From UBA4782 sp034429195 (lineage in GTDB: Bacteria; Chloroflexota; Anaerolineae; Anaerolineales; Anaerolineaceae), in assembly GCA_034429195.1 (NCBI GenBank), contig DAOUGQ010000018.1:1-64000 (forward strand): a stretch of DNA of 64,000 bases, written 5' to 3'. The translations under genes were made by a program, and so were the position numbers. Shown here piece by piece: positions 1-6,946 of this stretch (its first letter is position 1; every line of letters starts with the position of its first letter). The notes under the pieces were generated by a model. It searched no databases and was not told the origin of the DNA. It saw only the letters and a program-made list of their open reading frames with translations.

Positions 1-185
1 GAAGTGCCCCCAAAGGAATTCGAATTACTGTATTGGGCACCTGCACCTCGATGGTGTTGGGAGGAGCTGCATTAAATAAAGAAGTGCCCCCAAAGGAATT
101 CGAATTACTGTATTGGGCACCTGCACCTCGATGGTGTTGGGAGGAGCTGCATTAAATAAAGAAGTGCCCCCAAAGGAATTCGAAT
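1..185. repeat. 80-bp tandem repeat carrying copies of the tRNA-Glu 3' end
   Basis: Positions 1-80 and 81-160 are identical 80-bp units, and 161-185 starts a third copy that runs into the real tRNA-Glu gene. The first 25 bases of each unit match the T-arm and acceptor 3' half of the tRNA (bases 1-25, 81-105, 161-185); the other 55 bases are not tRNA-like. The window begins exactly at a unit boundary, so more copies may lie upstream. tRNA 3' ends are common attachment sites for integrases, so the array may be a scar of repeated integration or slippage; perfect identity could also mean an assembly artefact at a contig end. Confidence 0.85.
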
Positions 186-237
186 CCTTGTTTTGGCCTT
201 GAGAGGGCCACGTCCTGGGCCGCTAGACGATGGGGGC
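165..237 (-). tRNA. tRNA-Glu (anticodon CTC)
   Basis: On the minus strand the sequence folds as a full cloverleaf: acceptor GCCCCCA pairing with TGGGGGC, a D arm, an anticodon stem TGGCC/GGCCA around the loop CTCTCAA (anticodon CTC), and a T arm with loop TTCGAAT. The 3' CCA is not encoded; the discriminator base is A. The acceptor and T arm resemble glutamate tRNAs of many bacteria. The 3' half is duplicated in the tandem repeat downstream. Confidence 0.9.
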
Positions 238-250
238 GTGTAGCGAAAAG

Positions 251-279
251 ATTTTAACATGCAATAAGAGGGACGTCAA
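251..279 (-). promoter_or_regulatory. promoter of tRNA-Glu
   Basis: Minus-strand TTGACG (274-279), a 17-nt spacer and TAAAAT (251-256) give a sigma-70-type promoter. Transcription would start near 244, a few bases before the tRNA 5' end at 237. The site lies inside a hairpin (267-294) that follows proA. Confidence 0.6.
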
Positions 280-294
280 ACAATTCGACCCTCT
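267..294 (-). terminator. hairpin after proA, possible weak terminator
   Basis: AGAGGG and CCCTCT form a 6-bp stem separated by 16 bases just beyond the proA stop codon. No good U-tract follows, so termination would be weak and some read-through into tRNA-Glu is possible. Confidence 0.35.
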
Positions 295-297
295 ATG

Positions 298-1575
298 TTA
301 TTTGCGTACGAAATAATTACCTTTTCCCACCCACTTATAGCTGGTGAGAGCTTCCAAACCCATCGGGCCCCGCGCATGGATACGCTGTGTGGAGACCGCC
401 AATTCACCACCCAATCCAAATTGCCCACCATCGGTAAATCGTGTGCTGGCGTTGACATAGACTGCCGCTGAATCAACGCTGGCGATAAAACGAGATGCAT
501 TAGCGCTGTCGTTGGTCAAGATTCCATCAGAATGCTGGGTACTATGAAGCTGAATATGTTGAATGGCTTCATCCAGATTATTAACGATCTTGACTCCTAG
601 GACGAGTGATAACCATTCGGTGTCAAAATCCACCGATCCAGCGGAAATAACCAGGGGAGGAGCAAATTCGCGAAGAAATGGTAATGTGTTTTCCGCAGCT
701 CGAAAGGTGACTCCATTTGGCTGAAGAACCCTTACCAATTTTGGCAGGAATTCTTTCGCAATGTTCTTGTGAACAAGAACGGTATCGAGGGCATTACAAA
801 CCGTAGGACGCTGTACTTTTGCATTTTGGATCACTTTTAACGATGCTTCAATGTCTGCAGTTTCATCAACAAAGAGGTGGCAAATACCAACCCCACCTGT
901 GATCACAGGAATTGTGCTGTTCTTCCGGCAGAACTGTTGTAGTGCATTTCCTCCCCGTGGGATCAGCAGGTCAATATACTCGTACATTTCAAGCAACTGA
1001 TTAATGCAGTTGCGGTCTGGATTTTCTATATATTGGACGGATGTTGAAGGTAAACCAACAGTTTGCAGAGCATTCTGGATGATTGCTACCAACGTCATAT
1101 TGGTAGCAATGGTTTCACTTCCTCCCCGCAGGATGAGGGCATTGCCTGTTTTTATCGTAAGGCTGGCTATTTCAATGGTTACATTAGGGCGCGATTCGTA
1201 AATAACCGCAATCACCCCTAGTGGAACACGCATTTTGGATAGCTGAAGCCCGCTCGGAAGGATTTTTGTATCTGTGATAACTCCGATGGGGTCATCAAAC
1301 CGAACAACATCGAGAAGGGCATTGACCATCTCAGTGATACGCTTTGGCGTCAGTGTCATCCGGTCAAGCAGGGCAGGGGAAAGACCCGATTGTCTGGCTG
1401 TCAGCAGATCCTTTTCATTCATGTCGAGTATTTCATTCGTTTGATCCTGAAGTGCCGAAGCGATCGCTTGCAAGCAGTCTGCTTTCTGGCTGGAGTCTGC
1501 CAGAGCCAAAACATGAGCAGCTTCTCTGGCGTTCTTGCAAAGGGTGAGAATAGCCGTTTCTTTTAAATTATTCAT
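298..1575 (-). CDS. proA: gamma-glutamyl phosphate reductase ProA
   Basis: ProA catalyses the second step of proline synthesis in the cytoplasm: NADPH-dependent reduction of gamma-glutamyl phosphate to glutamate-5-semialdehyde. The 425-residue protein has the usual length and spans the aldehyde-dehydrogenase-like fold; the catalytic cysteine is visible as C260 in the motif QRPTVCNALDT, and YESRPNVT and RGGSE fit the family. The ATG at 1575 lies inside the end of proB (8-nt overlap), so the two are probably translationally coupled. It is the last gene of the transporter-proBA operon. Confidence 0.96.
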   Translation of the reverse strand: MNNLKETAILTLCKNAREAAHVLALADSSQKADCLQAIASALQDQTNEILDMNEKDLLTARQSGLSPALLDRMTLTPKRITEMVNALLDVVRFDDPIGVITDTKILPSGLQLSKMRVPLGVIAVIYESRPNVTIEIASLTIKTGNALILRGGSETIATNMTLVAIIQNALQTVGLPSTSVQYIENPDRNCINQLLEMYEYIDLLIPRGGNALQQFCRKNSTIPVITGGVGICHLFVDETADIEASLKVIQNAKVQRPTVCNALDTVLVHKNIAKEFLPKLVRVLQPNGVTFRAAENTLPFLREFAPPLVISAGSVDFDTEWLSLVLGVKIVNNLDEAIQHIQLHSTQHSDGILTNDSANASRFIASVDSAAVYVNASTRFTDGGQFGLGGELAVSTQRIHARGPMGLEALTSYKWVGKGNYFVRK

Positions 1576-2680
1576 AGTTAAGCACCATCATATTGTTGTG
1601 ATGGATCACTTCGTCTCCGTAGGTGTACCCGAGGATGTTTTCTATCTGTGACGAACGCTGACCGGCGATCATCTGAACCTCGTCAGCACTATAGTTAACC
1701 ATCCCGATCACAACAGGCTTCCCTTTCATTGTTTCCACCCGAACAATATCTCCACTGTCAAAAATCCCGGTAACCTCTTTGATCCCTACTGGCAATAGAC
1801 TTCCTCCTTTTCGCAGGGCAGTTGCGGCACCTGTATCTACTTTGATGCTTGCAGAGGAATTGGCAGCCTGTGCCAAAAGAAAACGTTTCCGGTTTTCAAG
1901 CGGGGTGATGACCGGCAGAAAGCGTGTGCCGATTGCTTTACCATTGACCACCTGTCGCAGGATCGCTGGATCCTGTCCGTTGACAATATACACCATCGCA
2001 CCAGAGCGGCGCGCCAGATCAGCTGCCTTTATTTTTGTTTGCATGCCACCTGTACCCAGCCCAGTGTTGGAATTTCCGGCAGCCTGAAAAAGTTCTTCCG
2101 GGATTTCTGGTGTATCGATCAGTTCGATCAGAAATGCTTTTGGGTTCGTCCGAGGATCGCTGGTGTACAACCCGTCCTGATCGGTCATAAGCACCAACAG
2201 GTCAGCTTCTACGAGATTGGCAACCTGTGCAGAAAGGCTGTCATTATCTCCAAAGCGAATCTCTTCTGTGGCGACGGTGTCATTTTCATTAATAATAGGA
2301 ATAACACGATATTCGATCAATGATTCGAGGGTGTTTCGTGCATTCAGGTATCTGTGCCGGCAGAGAAGGTCATCCCGAGTGAGCAGCACCTGCGCAACCG
2401 TGATGCTGTACATTTGAAACAACTGGTTGTAGATTTCCATCAGGCGAGATTGCCCGATGGCAGCCAGCATTTGCTTAGCTGGAATATGTTTATCGAGGTA
2501 AGGCTGCTTTAGTGCGTCTTTTCCAACAGCAATAGCCCCCGAAGAGATCAGCACTACTTCGTACCCTGCCTGGTGAAGCCAGGCAACTTCTTTGATGAAA
2601 TCCAACAGGTGTGGCAGGGATATACTGTGCCCGCCTGCCGTCAATGTGGATGTTCCCAGTTTAATAATGATGCGTTTCAT
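1568..2680 (-). CDS. proB: glutamate 5-kinase ProB
   Basis: ProB phosphorylates glutamate with ATP to gamma-glutamyl phosphate, the committed and usually proline-inhibited step of proline synthesis. The 370-residue protein shows the amino-acid-kinase domain first (N-terminal KLGTSTLT, then NENDTV and the FGDNDSLSA segment) and a C-terminal PUA domain from about residue 275, the common long form. It overlaps proA by 8 nt and begins 53 nt after the ABC ATPase stop, with no visible terminator between, so it appears to be co-transcribed with the upstream amino-acid transporter. That pairing suggests that the imported amino acid feeds or signals proline synthesis. Confidence 0.95.
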   Translation of the reverse strand: MKRIIIKLGTSTLTAGGHSISLPHLLDFIKEVAWLHQAGYEVVLISSGAIAVGKDALKQPYLDKHIPAKQMLAAIGQSRLMEIYNQLFQMYSITVAQVLLTRDDLLCRHRYLNARNTLESLIEYRVIPIINENDTVATEEIRFGDNDSLSAQVANLVEADLLVLMTDQDGLYTSDPRTNPKAFLIELIDTPEIPEELFQAAGNSNTGLGTGGMQTKIKAADLARRSGAMVYIVNGQDPAILRQVVNGKAIGTRFLPVITPLENRKRFLLAQAANSSASIKVDTGAATALRKGGSLLPVGIKEVTGIFDSGDIVRVETMKGKPVVIGMVNYSADEVQMIAGQRSSQIENILGYTYGDEVIHHNNMMVLNYE

Positions 2681-2733
2681 CGTTATAAGAATTGTCCTCT
2701 TGCTTCGCAGTGTTAGTTAAAACCAATTGCAAA

Positions 2734-3480
2734 TTAACGTGTAAGGATCTGCGATAGGAAAGCCTGGGTTCGTTCATTTCGGGGTGATGTGAAGAAATCC
2801 TGCGCTGGTGCTTTTTCGATGATCTGACCGCCATCCATGAAAACGATCTCATCAGCAGCTGCCCTTGCAAAACCCATTTCGTGTGTTACGACCACCATCG
2901 TAATTCCATCTTTCGCTAAATTCATCATAACATCCAAAACTTCTTTGATCATTTCAGGGTCAAGAGCGCTGGTGGGTTCATCAAAAAGCATAATGGTGGG
3001 ATTCATAGCAAGGGCGCGGGCGATGGCGACCCGCTGCTGCTGCCCGCCAGAAAGTTGAGCCGGGTAGTTATCTGCTTTTTGCTCGATGCCCACTCTTTTT
3101 AGCTGGATGCGCGCATTTTCGATCGCCTGTTCTGGTGAAATTTTTCGCACGACTCTCTGCGCCAGGGTGATATTTTCAAGCACGGTGAGGTGTGGATATA
3201 AATTGAATTGCTGAAACACCATACCAATTTTTGTTCGGAGTTGGTTCAGGCGTTTCTGGTTTCCATTAACTCGCTCACCCTCCACTAGTATTTCACCGGA
3301 GGTTTCAACTTCAAGGTGGTTGATACATCGCAGGAGGGTGGATTTGCCGGAACCGCTGGGACCAATAATAACCACAACCTGTCCTTTCTGTATATCCAGG
3401 CTTACATTATTCAGTGCTTCAACTGCACCAAAAGTTTTCGAGACATTTCGAATTCGTATAATCGGATCAGGCGCGTTCAT
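2734..3480 (-). CDS. polar amino acid ABC transporter, ATP-binding protein (GlnQ type)
   Basis: Cytoplasmic ATPase subunit that powers amino-acid uptake. It has Walker A GPSGSGKST near residue 41, the ABC signature LSGGQQQR, Walker B with IMLFDEPTSALDP, and the late H-loop VTHEMGFA, all typical of the GlnQ/HisP/ArtP group. I start it at the ATG at 3480 (248 aa); a TTG three codons earlier is possible. The start lies within the permease gene (14-nt overlap). With the permease and lipoprotein upstream it forms a complete importer; the exact substrate cannot be read from sequence, though linkage to proBA favours glutamate, glutamine or proline. Confidence 0.93.
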   Translation of the reverse strand: MNAPDPIIRIRNVSKTFGAVEALNNVSLDIQKGQVVVIIGPSGSGKSTLLRCINHLEVETSGEILVEGERVNGNQKRLNQLRTKIGMVFQQFNLYPHLTVLENITLAQRVVRKISPEQAIENARIQLKRVGIEQKADNYPAQLSGGQQQRVAIARALAMNPTIMLFDEPTSALDPEMIKEVLDVMMNLAKDGITMVVVTHEMGFARAAADEIVFMDGGQIIEKAPAQDFFTSPRNERTQAFLSQILTR

Positions 3481-4351
3481 TTTGTCCAAACCTTTTTTCC
3501 AGGTATTTCACCAGGAAGGATAAGATTACTGTCATGATGAGATACATCACTGCCAGGGTGATATATGATTCTTTGAATTGAAAAGACCGTCCGGCATACA
3601 GCCGGGCGATTTGAGTAATATCGCGTACCGCCAGTACAGAAACCAGAGATGAGTCTTTTAACATACAAACAAAATCATTGCCAATTGCGGGAAGTACATT
3701 TCGTATCGCCTGGGGCAGGATGACATATCGCATTGCCTGACCATAGCTCATGCCTTGGGATCGGGCTGCTTCCATTTGTCCTTTCGAGATGGATTGAATG
3801 CCAGCCCGAAAGATCTCTGCCGAGAAAGCACCATACGTGATCGATAACGCCGTAATTGCCCGCAGATTCATAGAAATTGCATCACTTTTTATTGAAGTGA
3901 GAGCAGTTCCTATTGCAGCAAAACCGCTTTCTGCCAACCAGGCTCCCAGGCTTTTTAGACCATCCAGGATCATCGGTACACCCACCAGGGCAATGAAGAA
4001 GATAAGCACCAACATGGGTATGCCACGTACAAGTTCTACATATAAAGTTGTTGCATTTCGAAAAAAGATATTATTAGAAATCCGCCCCAGGCTGGTAATC
4101 AAACCAATAACTATGGCGATGGCATACGATATCAACGTGGTGGTGATGGTGATCGCCAAACCAGCTTTGATAAATTCAAAAGCATCCCGGTAAGTTGGTT
4201 TTGTAGCGATCAACCAGAAAGTGCCAATGGCGATTGCACTCATGGCAACGAGCCACCAGGGAAAAGTTCGCAAGTTTTTCCGTAATTTATCCCGAGCTGC
4301 AGGAAAGGAAGTGGCAGCATAAGGAAGGGGGATGGTTTCTTTTTGTATCAT
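3467..4351 (-). CDS. polar amino acid ABC transporter, permease
   Basis: Membrane subunit of the amino-acid importer (HisM/GlnP family, BPD_transp_1 fold). An N-terminal membrane segment is followed by a permease core with several more helices and the coupling loop EAARSQGMSYGQAMRYVILP, which docks on the ATPase. The ATG at 4351 is chosen because AAAGGAG sits 5 nt upstream; an upstream in-frame extension to 4393 would run through a hairpin and has no ribosome site. The frame gives 294 aa. Some relatives carry two permeases; only one is seen here, so it may act as a homodimer. Confidence 0.92.
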   Translation of the reverse strand: MIQKETIPLPYAATSFPAARDKLRKNLRTFPWWLVAMSAIAIGTFWLIATKPTYRDAFEFIKAGLAITITTTLISYAIAIVIGLITSLGRISNNIFFRNATTLYVELVRGIPMLVLIFFIALVGVPMILDGLKSLGAWLAESGFAAIGTALTSIKSDAISMNLRAITALSITYGAFSAEIFRAGIQSISKGQMEAARSQGMSYGQAMRYVILPQAIRNVLPAIGNDFVCMLKDSSLVSVLAVRDITQIARLYAGRSFQFKESYITLAVMYLIMTVILSFLVKYLEKRFGQNERA

Positions 4352-4363
4352 GATTGCTCCTTT

Positions 4364-4395
4364 GGGTGCTCTGGATAAAGAAGACCAGAGCACCC
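4364..4395 (-). promoter_or_regulatory. intercistronic hairpin between binding protein and permease
   Basis: GGGTGCTCTGG (4364-4374) and its exact complement (4385-4395) form an 11-bp stem with a 10-nt loop between the binding-protein stop and the permease ribosome site. No U-run follows. In ABC operons such hairpins commonly protect the upstream mRNA or cause partial termination, giving more binding protein than permease; that role is inferred here. Confidence 0.65.
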
Positions 4396-4410
4396 GGATA
4401 AAAATAAAAA

Positions 4411-5331
4411 TTAACCTTGAATATCGTCGTAGGTGAGATCAAAACTTGGACCAAAGAATTTCAGATTGATCGCTTCCAGTGTTCCATCAGACATCATCGA
4501 TTTCAGCGCCTGGTTCACAGGTTCCACAAGGTCACTTCCTTTGGGAAAAATGAAGCCCAGTTCATCGGAGGAAATCGATGGACCGATCAATTCCACTTTA
4601 TCGGCTTCCTGTCCCTGGTAGCCTAACCCAACAACCTCATCGATGATCACTGCATCGACATCGCCCGCGATCAACGCCTGAACTGCAAAGGGGAACTGTT
4701 CATAAGCTTTGATTCGCTCTTCGGGTAAATATTCGATGGCAGTCTCGTAATTGGTGGTGGCAGCCTGTGTGCCGAGGATCAGACTCTCATCTGCCACGAA
4801 GGTATCCATGCTATCGAAACGATCTTCACCCACACGCACCAGGAGACGCTGCTGTAATTTGATGTATCCAATGGAAAAATCAACAATTTCAGCTCTTTTA
4901 TCCGTGATTGTGATGCCGTCACCAGCAGTGTTGTACTGACCATCAGAAACGGATTGGATCATACCCTCCCAGGCAGATTCAACGAAAACAGGAGTGCAGT
5001 GTAGACGATTACAAACCTCATTCCAGGTATCGTAATCCCACCCCCCGGGTTCGCCGGTTTCCAATTCAATGTAATTGAATGGCAGGTAGGCATTTTCAAC
5101 CGCAATCGTGACTTCCTGGCAATTCAGGTCTACCAGAGCGGTATCTGCACTTCCCAGGCAGCCTTCCGGTTCCTGGGTTGCAACTCCAGTTGGATCTACT
5201 GCTTCAGTTCCAGCAAGTTCAGCGGAATTATTTCCTGCTGCATCGGTGGTGGCAGCTTGAGAGGTACCCTGGCAGGAAGCTGCCAGCATAACGATGATCA
5301 TGGTGATAACAATTAATAATTTACTTTTCAT
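4411..5331 (-). CDS. amino acid ABC transporter substrate-binding lipoprotein
   Basis: Extracytoplasmic binding protein of family 3 (SBP_bac_3). From the ATG at 5331 (306 aa) it has a lipoprotein signal: MKSKLL, a hydrophobic stretch, and lipobox LAASC, then a low-complexity Ala/Thr/Asn linker and two lobes with motifs such as YLPFNYIE and DGITITDKRAEIVDFSIGY. An in-frame ATG at 5415 would add 28 hydrophilic residues ahead of the signal peptide and is disfavoured, although a five-residue upstream ORF with a strong ribosome site overlaps it. First gene of the operon with permease, ATPase and proBA, behind a leader that looks attenuated. Confidence 0.92.
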   Translation of the reverse strand: MKSKLLIVITMIIVMLAASCQGTSQAATTDAAGNNSAELAGTEAVDPTGVATQEPEGCLGSADTALVDLNCQEVTIAVENAYLPFNYIELETGEPGGWDYDTWNEVCNRLHCTPVFVESAWEGMIQSVSDGQYNTAGDGITITDKRAEIVDFSIGYIKLQQRLLVRVGEDRFDSMDTFVADESLILGTQAATTNYETAIEYLPEERIKAYEQFPFAVQALIAGDVDAVIIDEVVGLGYQGQEADKVELIGPSISSDELGFIFPKGSDLVEPVNQALKSMMSDGTLEAINLKFFGPSFDLTYDDIQG

Positions 5332-5411
5332 TTCATTTTTCCTTCTTTTTTCATATGTTAAATACTTTCTTTCTTCTGCGTTGTTGTACCAGCAATGCTT
5401 GCCCGGGTTTT

Positions 5412-5429
5412 TCATTGTCTTCCCAACAT
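5412..5429 (-). CDS. five-residue upstream ORF (MLGRQ) in the operon leader
   Basis: A perfect ribosome site AGGAGG (5436-5441) lies 6 nt before an ATG at 5429; the frame reads M-L-G-R-Q-stop. The stop overlaps another ATG (5415, ATGA) that is in frame with the binding-protein gene. The strong ribosome site on such a short frame suggests a regulatory minigene or translational coupling. There is no direct evidence that it is translated. Confidence 0.35.
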   Translation of the reverse strand: MLGRQ

Positions 5430-5468
5430 CCACCACCTCCTTTCATGTAAAAATTGAAAAAGCAACAA

Positions 5469-5496
5469 AAAAGCCCTCCTGGTGAGGAGGGCTTTT
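5469..5496 (-). terminator. leader terminator upstream of the amino acid transporter operon
   Basis: A 12-bp perfect stem (AAAAGCCCTCCT with its complement, loop CACC in the minus-strand transcript) followed by a T-rich run. It stands between the promoter at 5621-5649 and the first gene at 5331, so it would stop transcription before the operon unless prevented. An upstream segment (5545-5555) can pair with its 5' arm. Confidence 0.8.
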
Positions 5497-5523
5497 GGGT
5501 TCAGCTATTTATTCGTAAATATT

Positions 5524-5591
5524 CCTGTAGCTAACAGGTAAGCGAAGCCGCTCCTTCCAGATGAAGGCTTGTATGTGCATGCAGTCGCTTA
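5524..5591 (-). ncRNA. structured leader, candidate riboswitch or attenuator
   Basis: In the minus-strand transcript TAAGCGA (5585-5591) pairs with TCGCTTA (5539-5545), enclosing an arm built on CCTTC/GAAGG and AGCC/GGCT; a second hairpin CCTGT/ACAGG (5524-5538) follows. AGGAGCGGCTT (5545-5555) can instead pair with AAGCCCTCCT of the downstream terminator with only one bulged C, giving a choice between antiterminator and terminator. No T-box motif, known glutamine-riboswitch signature or amino-acid-rich leader peptide was recognised, so the signal it senses is unknown. Confidence 0.5.
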
Positions 5592-5620
5592 GCGTTGAAT
5601 ACAGATAACATAATGTTGCT

Positions 5621-5649
5621 TTTATAGCACTGGAAAAGCAGATTGTCAA
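5621..5649 (-). promoter_or_regulatory. promoter of the amino acid transporter-proBA operon
   Basis: Minus-strand TTGACA (5644-5649), 17-nt spacer, TATAAA (5621-5626): close to the sigma-70 consensus. Transcription would begin near 5614, leaving a leader of about 280 nt before the binding-protein gene. The -35 box lies 8 bp outside the inverted repeat that bounds the RHS relic. Confidence 0.75.
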
Positions 5650-5657
5650 TGGTTTTC

Positions 5658-5674
5658 CTGTCCCATTATTTGAG
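5658..5674. repeat. 17-bp inverted repeat, left copy
   Basis: CTGTCCCATTATTTGAG occurs here and as its exact reverse complement at 6851-6867, enclosing a 1.2-kb segment that contains the broken RHS gene. The arrangement resembles ends of a small or gutted mobile element, but no transposase remains. Confidence 0.6.
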
Positions 5675-5698
5675 AAGGATCCATGAGGAGGGAATTGT

Positions 5699-6705
5699 TT
5701 ACTCACCAAATATTCTGTATCTGCGTGTTTTGCGAAGCACCCTGCGAGCAGTGCAAGGGCATCCAAAGGCAGTGTACTTGATGGTCGAGTTCCAACTCCC
5801 ATCCTCATTCGCTGTGGTGCTGGTGCTGCCAAGATGGTCAGCCAAAAGCCAGTTCAGTGTGTTGGTGCTGCCCCCAATGGTACGCATGGCAATTTATTTG
5901 CTGCCAACCATATAGGTCTTTTTATAGGTAATTTCCGTCCCTGCGACCTGTTTCTGGTAGTACTTCCCCACAAAATATGTCACGGTTTCATTGACGATGC
6001 CTTTCACTAGGTTCCCGTCACCATCGTATATATAATGAGCATGTTCAAGCGGCACGGGCGGCGGTTCGGTGGGCACACCTGCCGTTGTGGCAGTGGGTGT
6101 GGGGGTCTCGATGTAGGTAGGTGTCGGTGTCGGGGTTTCAGTCTCCGTTGCGGCGGGTACGGTGATTTCGGTGGGCGTGGGTGTGGGGGTTGGCGTCTCC
6201 GTCTCAGTGACGGTCCCCTCGAGGGTGGTGGTGGGGGTGGGTATGTCTGTCGGGGTGAATTCGAACGTAGCAGTTTCCGTCGGGGTGTATTCCACGATCT
6301 CGGTTGGCGTGGGAGTCTCAGTAGCGGACCCTTCCAGCGTGGCGGTGGGCGTCTCGGTTTCGGTGGCAGTCCCTTCTGGTGTGGAGGTCTCGGTAGCTGT
6401 CTCTGTGGCGGTTTCGTTGGGAGTCTGGGTGGGGGCGGGCACCTGCGGGGGGGGTACACCTCGATCAGCCGGTTCTCGCCATCATACACCAGGGTATACC
6501 CGCTGCCATCCAGCACCCGCTCCACCTGGCTGTCGTTGGCGTCATAAGTGTAGATGTTGCTTTCATACGCTGCCACTGCGTGTTTGTGCGCGCTGTCATA
6601 CGTCAGGGTTTCTGCGGGCGCTCCGTTCAGCATACCGCAGCCCCATTCGTTTCGCTCAGGGGTGCTTCGCAATGCCATTGTAAACAGGTGTGCAGCGAAT
6701 GACAT
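5699..6705 (-). pseudogene. RHS/YD-repeat protein relic with Thr/Pro-rich insert
   Basis: The minus strand encodes a shredded C-terminal part of an RHS-type protein. From 6705 the frame reads YD-repeat sequence (LTYDSAHKHAV, YTYDANDSQVERV, LVYDGENRLIEVY), then shifts at a run of eight C residues (6447-6454 on plus as G); adding one C would continue into a roughly 120-residue Thr/Glu/Pro-rich stretch, followed by YIYDGDGNLVKG and YYQKQVAGTE. A TAA at 5894-5896 breaks the frame before LADHLGSTSTTAN, a hallmark of the RHS core. Both ends are missing: no toxin domain or secretion signal. Thr/Pro-rich inserts in such genes are frequent in Anaerolineae. Not expected to make a working protein. Confidence 0.8.
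6150..6440. repeat. degenerate Thr/Pro/Glu-coding minisatellite
   Basis: GTCTCGGTG-type short units (coding ETPTPT/TATET on the minus strand) repeat imperfectly through the RHS relic. The plus strand is consequently very rich in G and T and contains spurious long open frames. A similar tract occurs at 43150-43470 within a TadE-type gene. Confidence 0.7.
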
Positions 6706-6850
6706 AGTTAACCCTCCATCTATGATACGCGAACCCTGCTGTTACTAAATTATTTTAGTGAGACGACCTGAATTTCTATCCTGCCTGCATTTCCTCCCTG
6801 ATTGAATCATTATAGGAAGATGCGGGGAGAAAGTAAAGAGGGAGTAGCCC

Positions 6851-6867
6851 CTCAAATAATGGGACAG
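6851..6867. repeat. 17-bp inverted repeat, right copy
   Basis: Exact reverse complement of 5658-5674. It lies 25 bp upstream of the -35 box of the glycan-cluster promoter, so both outward-facing neighbouring promoters start just outside the repeats. Confidence 0.6.
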
Positions 6868-6891
6868 TACCAAACATCTCTCCAATCGAGC

Positions 6892-6920
6892 TTGACCTGC
6901 TGCTTTTTTGAAAGTATAAT
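6892..6920 (+). promoter_or_regulatory. promoter of the surface-glycan cluster
   Basis: TTGACC (6892-6897), 17-nt spacer and perfect TATAAT (6915-6920). Transcription would start near 6927, about 20 nt before the regulator ATG at 6947. It is the only clear promoter found before a run of 33 co-directional genes. Confidence 0.8.
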
Positions 6921-6933
6921 TCAAGCCTTGAAT
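6919..6933. promoter_or_regulatory. palindromic operator-like site at the glycan-cluster start
   Basis: ATTCAAGCCTTGAAT is a perfect 7+1+7 palindrome that overlaps the end of the -10 box and the expected transcription start. The first gene encodes a winged-helix regulator, so autorepression through this site is a reasonable inference. Confidence 0.5.
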
Positions 6934-6946
6934 ATTGAGAGTGCGA

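Noticed and set aside
1..185. CRISPR array
   Set aside because: Units are identical over all 80 bases, with no variable spacers, and contain tRNA sequence.
5469..5649. T-box leader
   Set aside because: The conserved T-box sequence and specifier loop are not seen; antiterminator pairing differs.
5509..5832. Protein-coding gene in the operon leader
   Set aside because: It overlaps the promoter, aptamer-like region and RHS relic, and has no recognisable domain or ribosome site.
6035..6683. Long plus-strand open frames rich in Gly/Val/Ser opposite the RHS relic
   Set aside because: They are the complement of the Thr/Pro-coding repeat; no start signals or family features.
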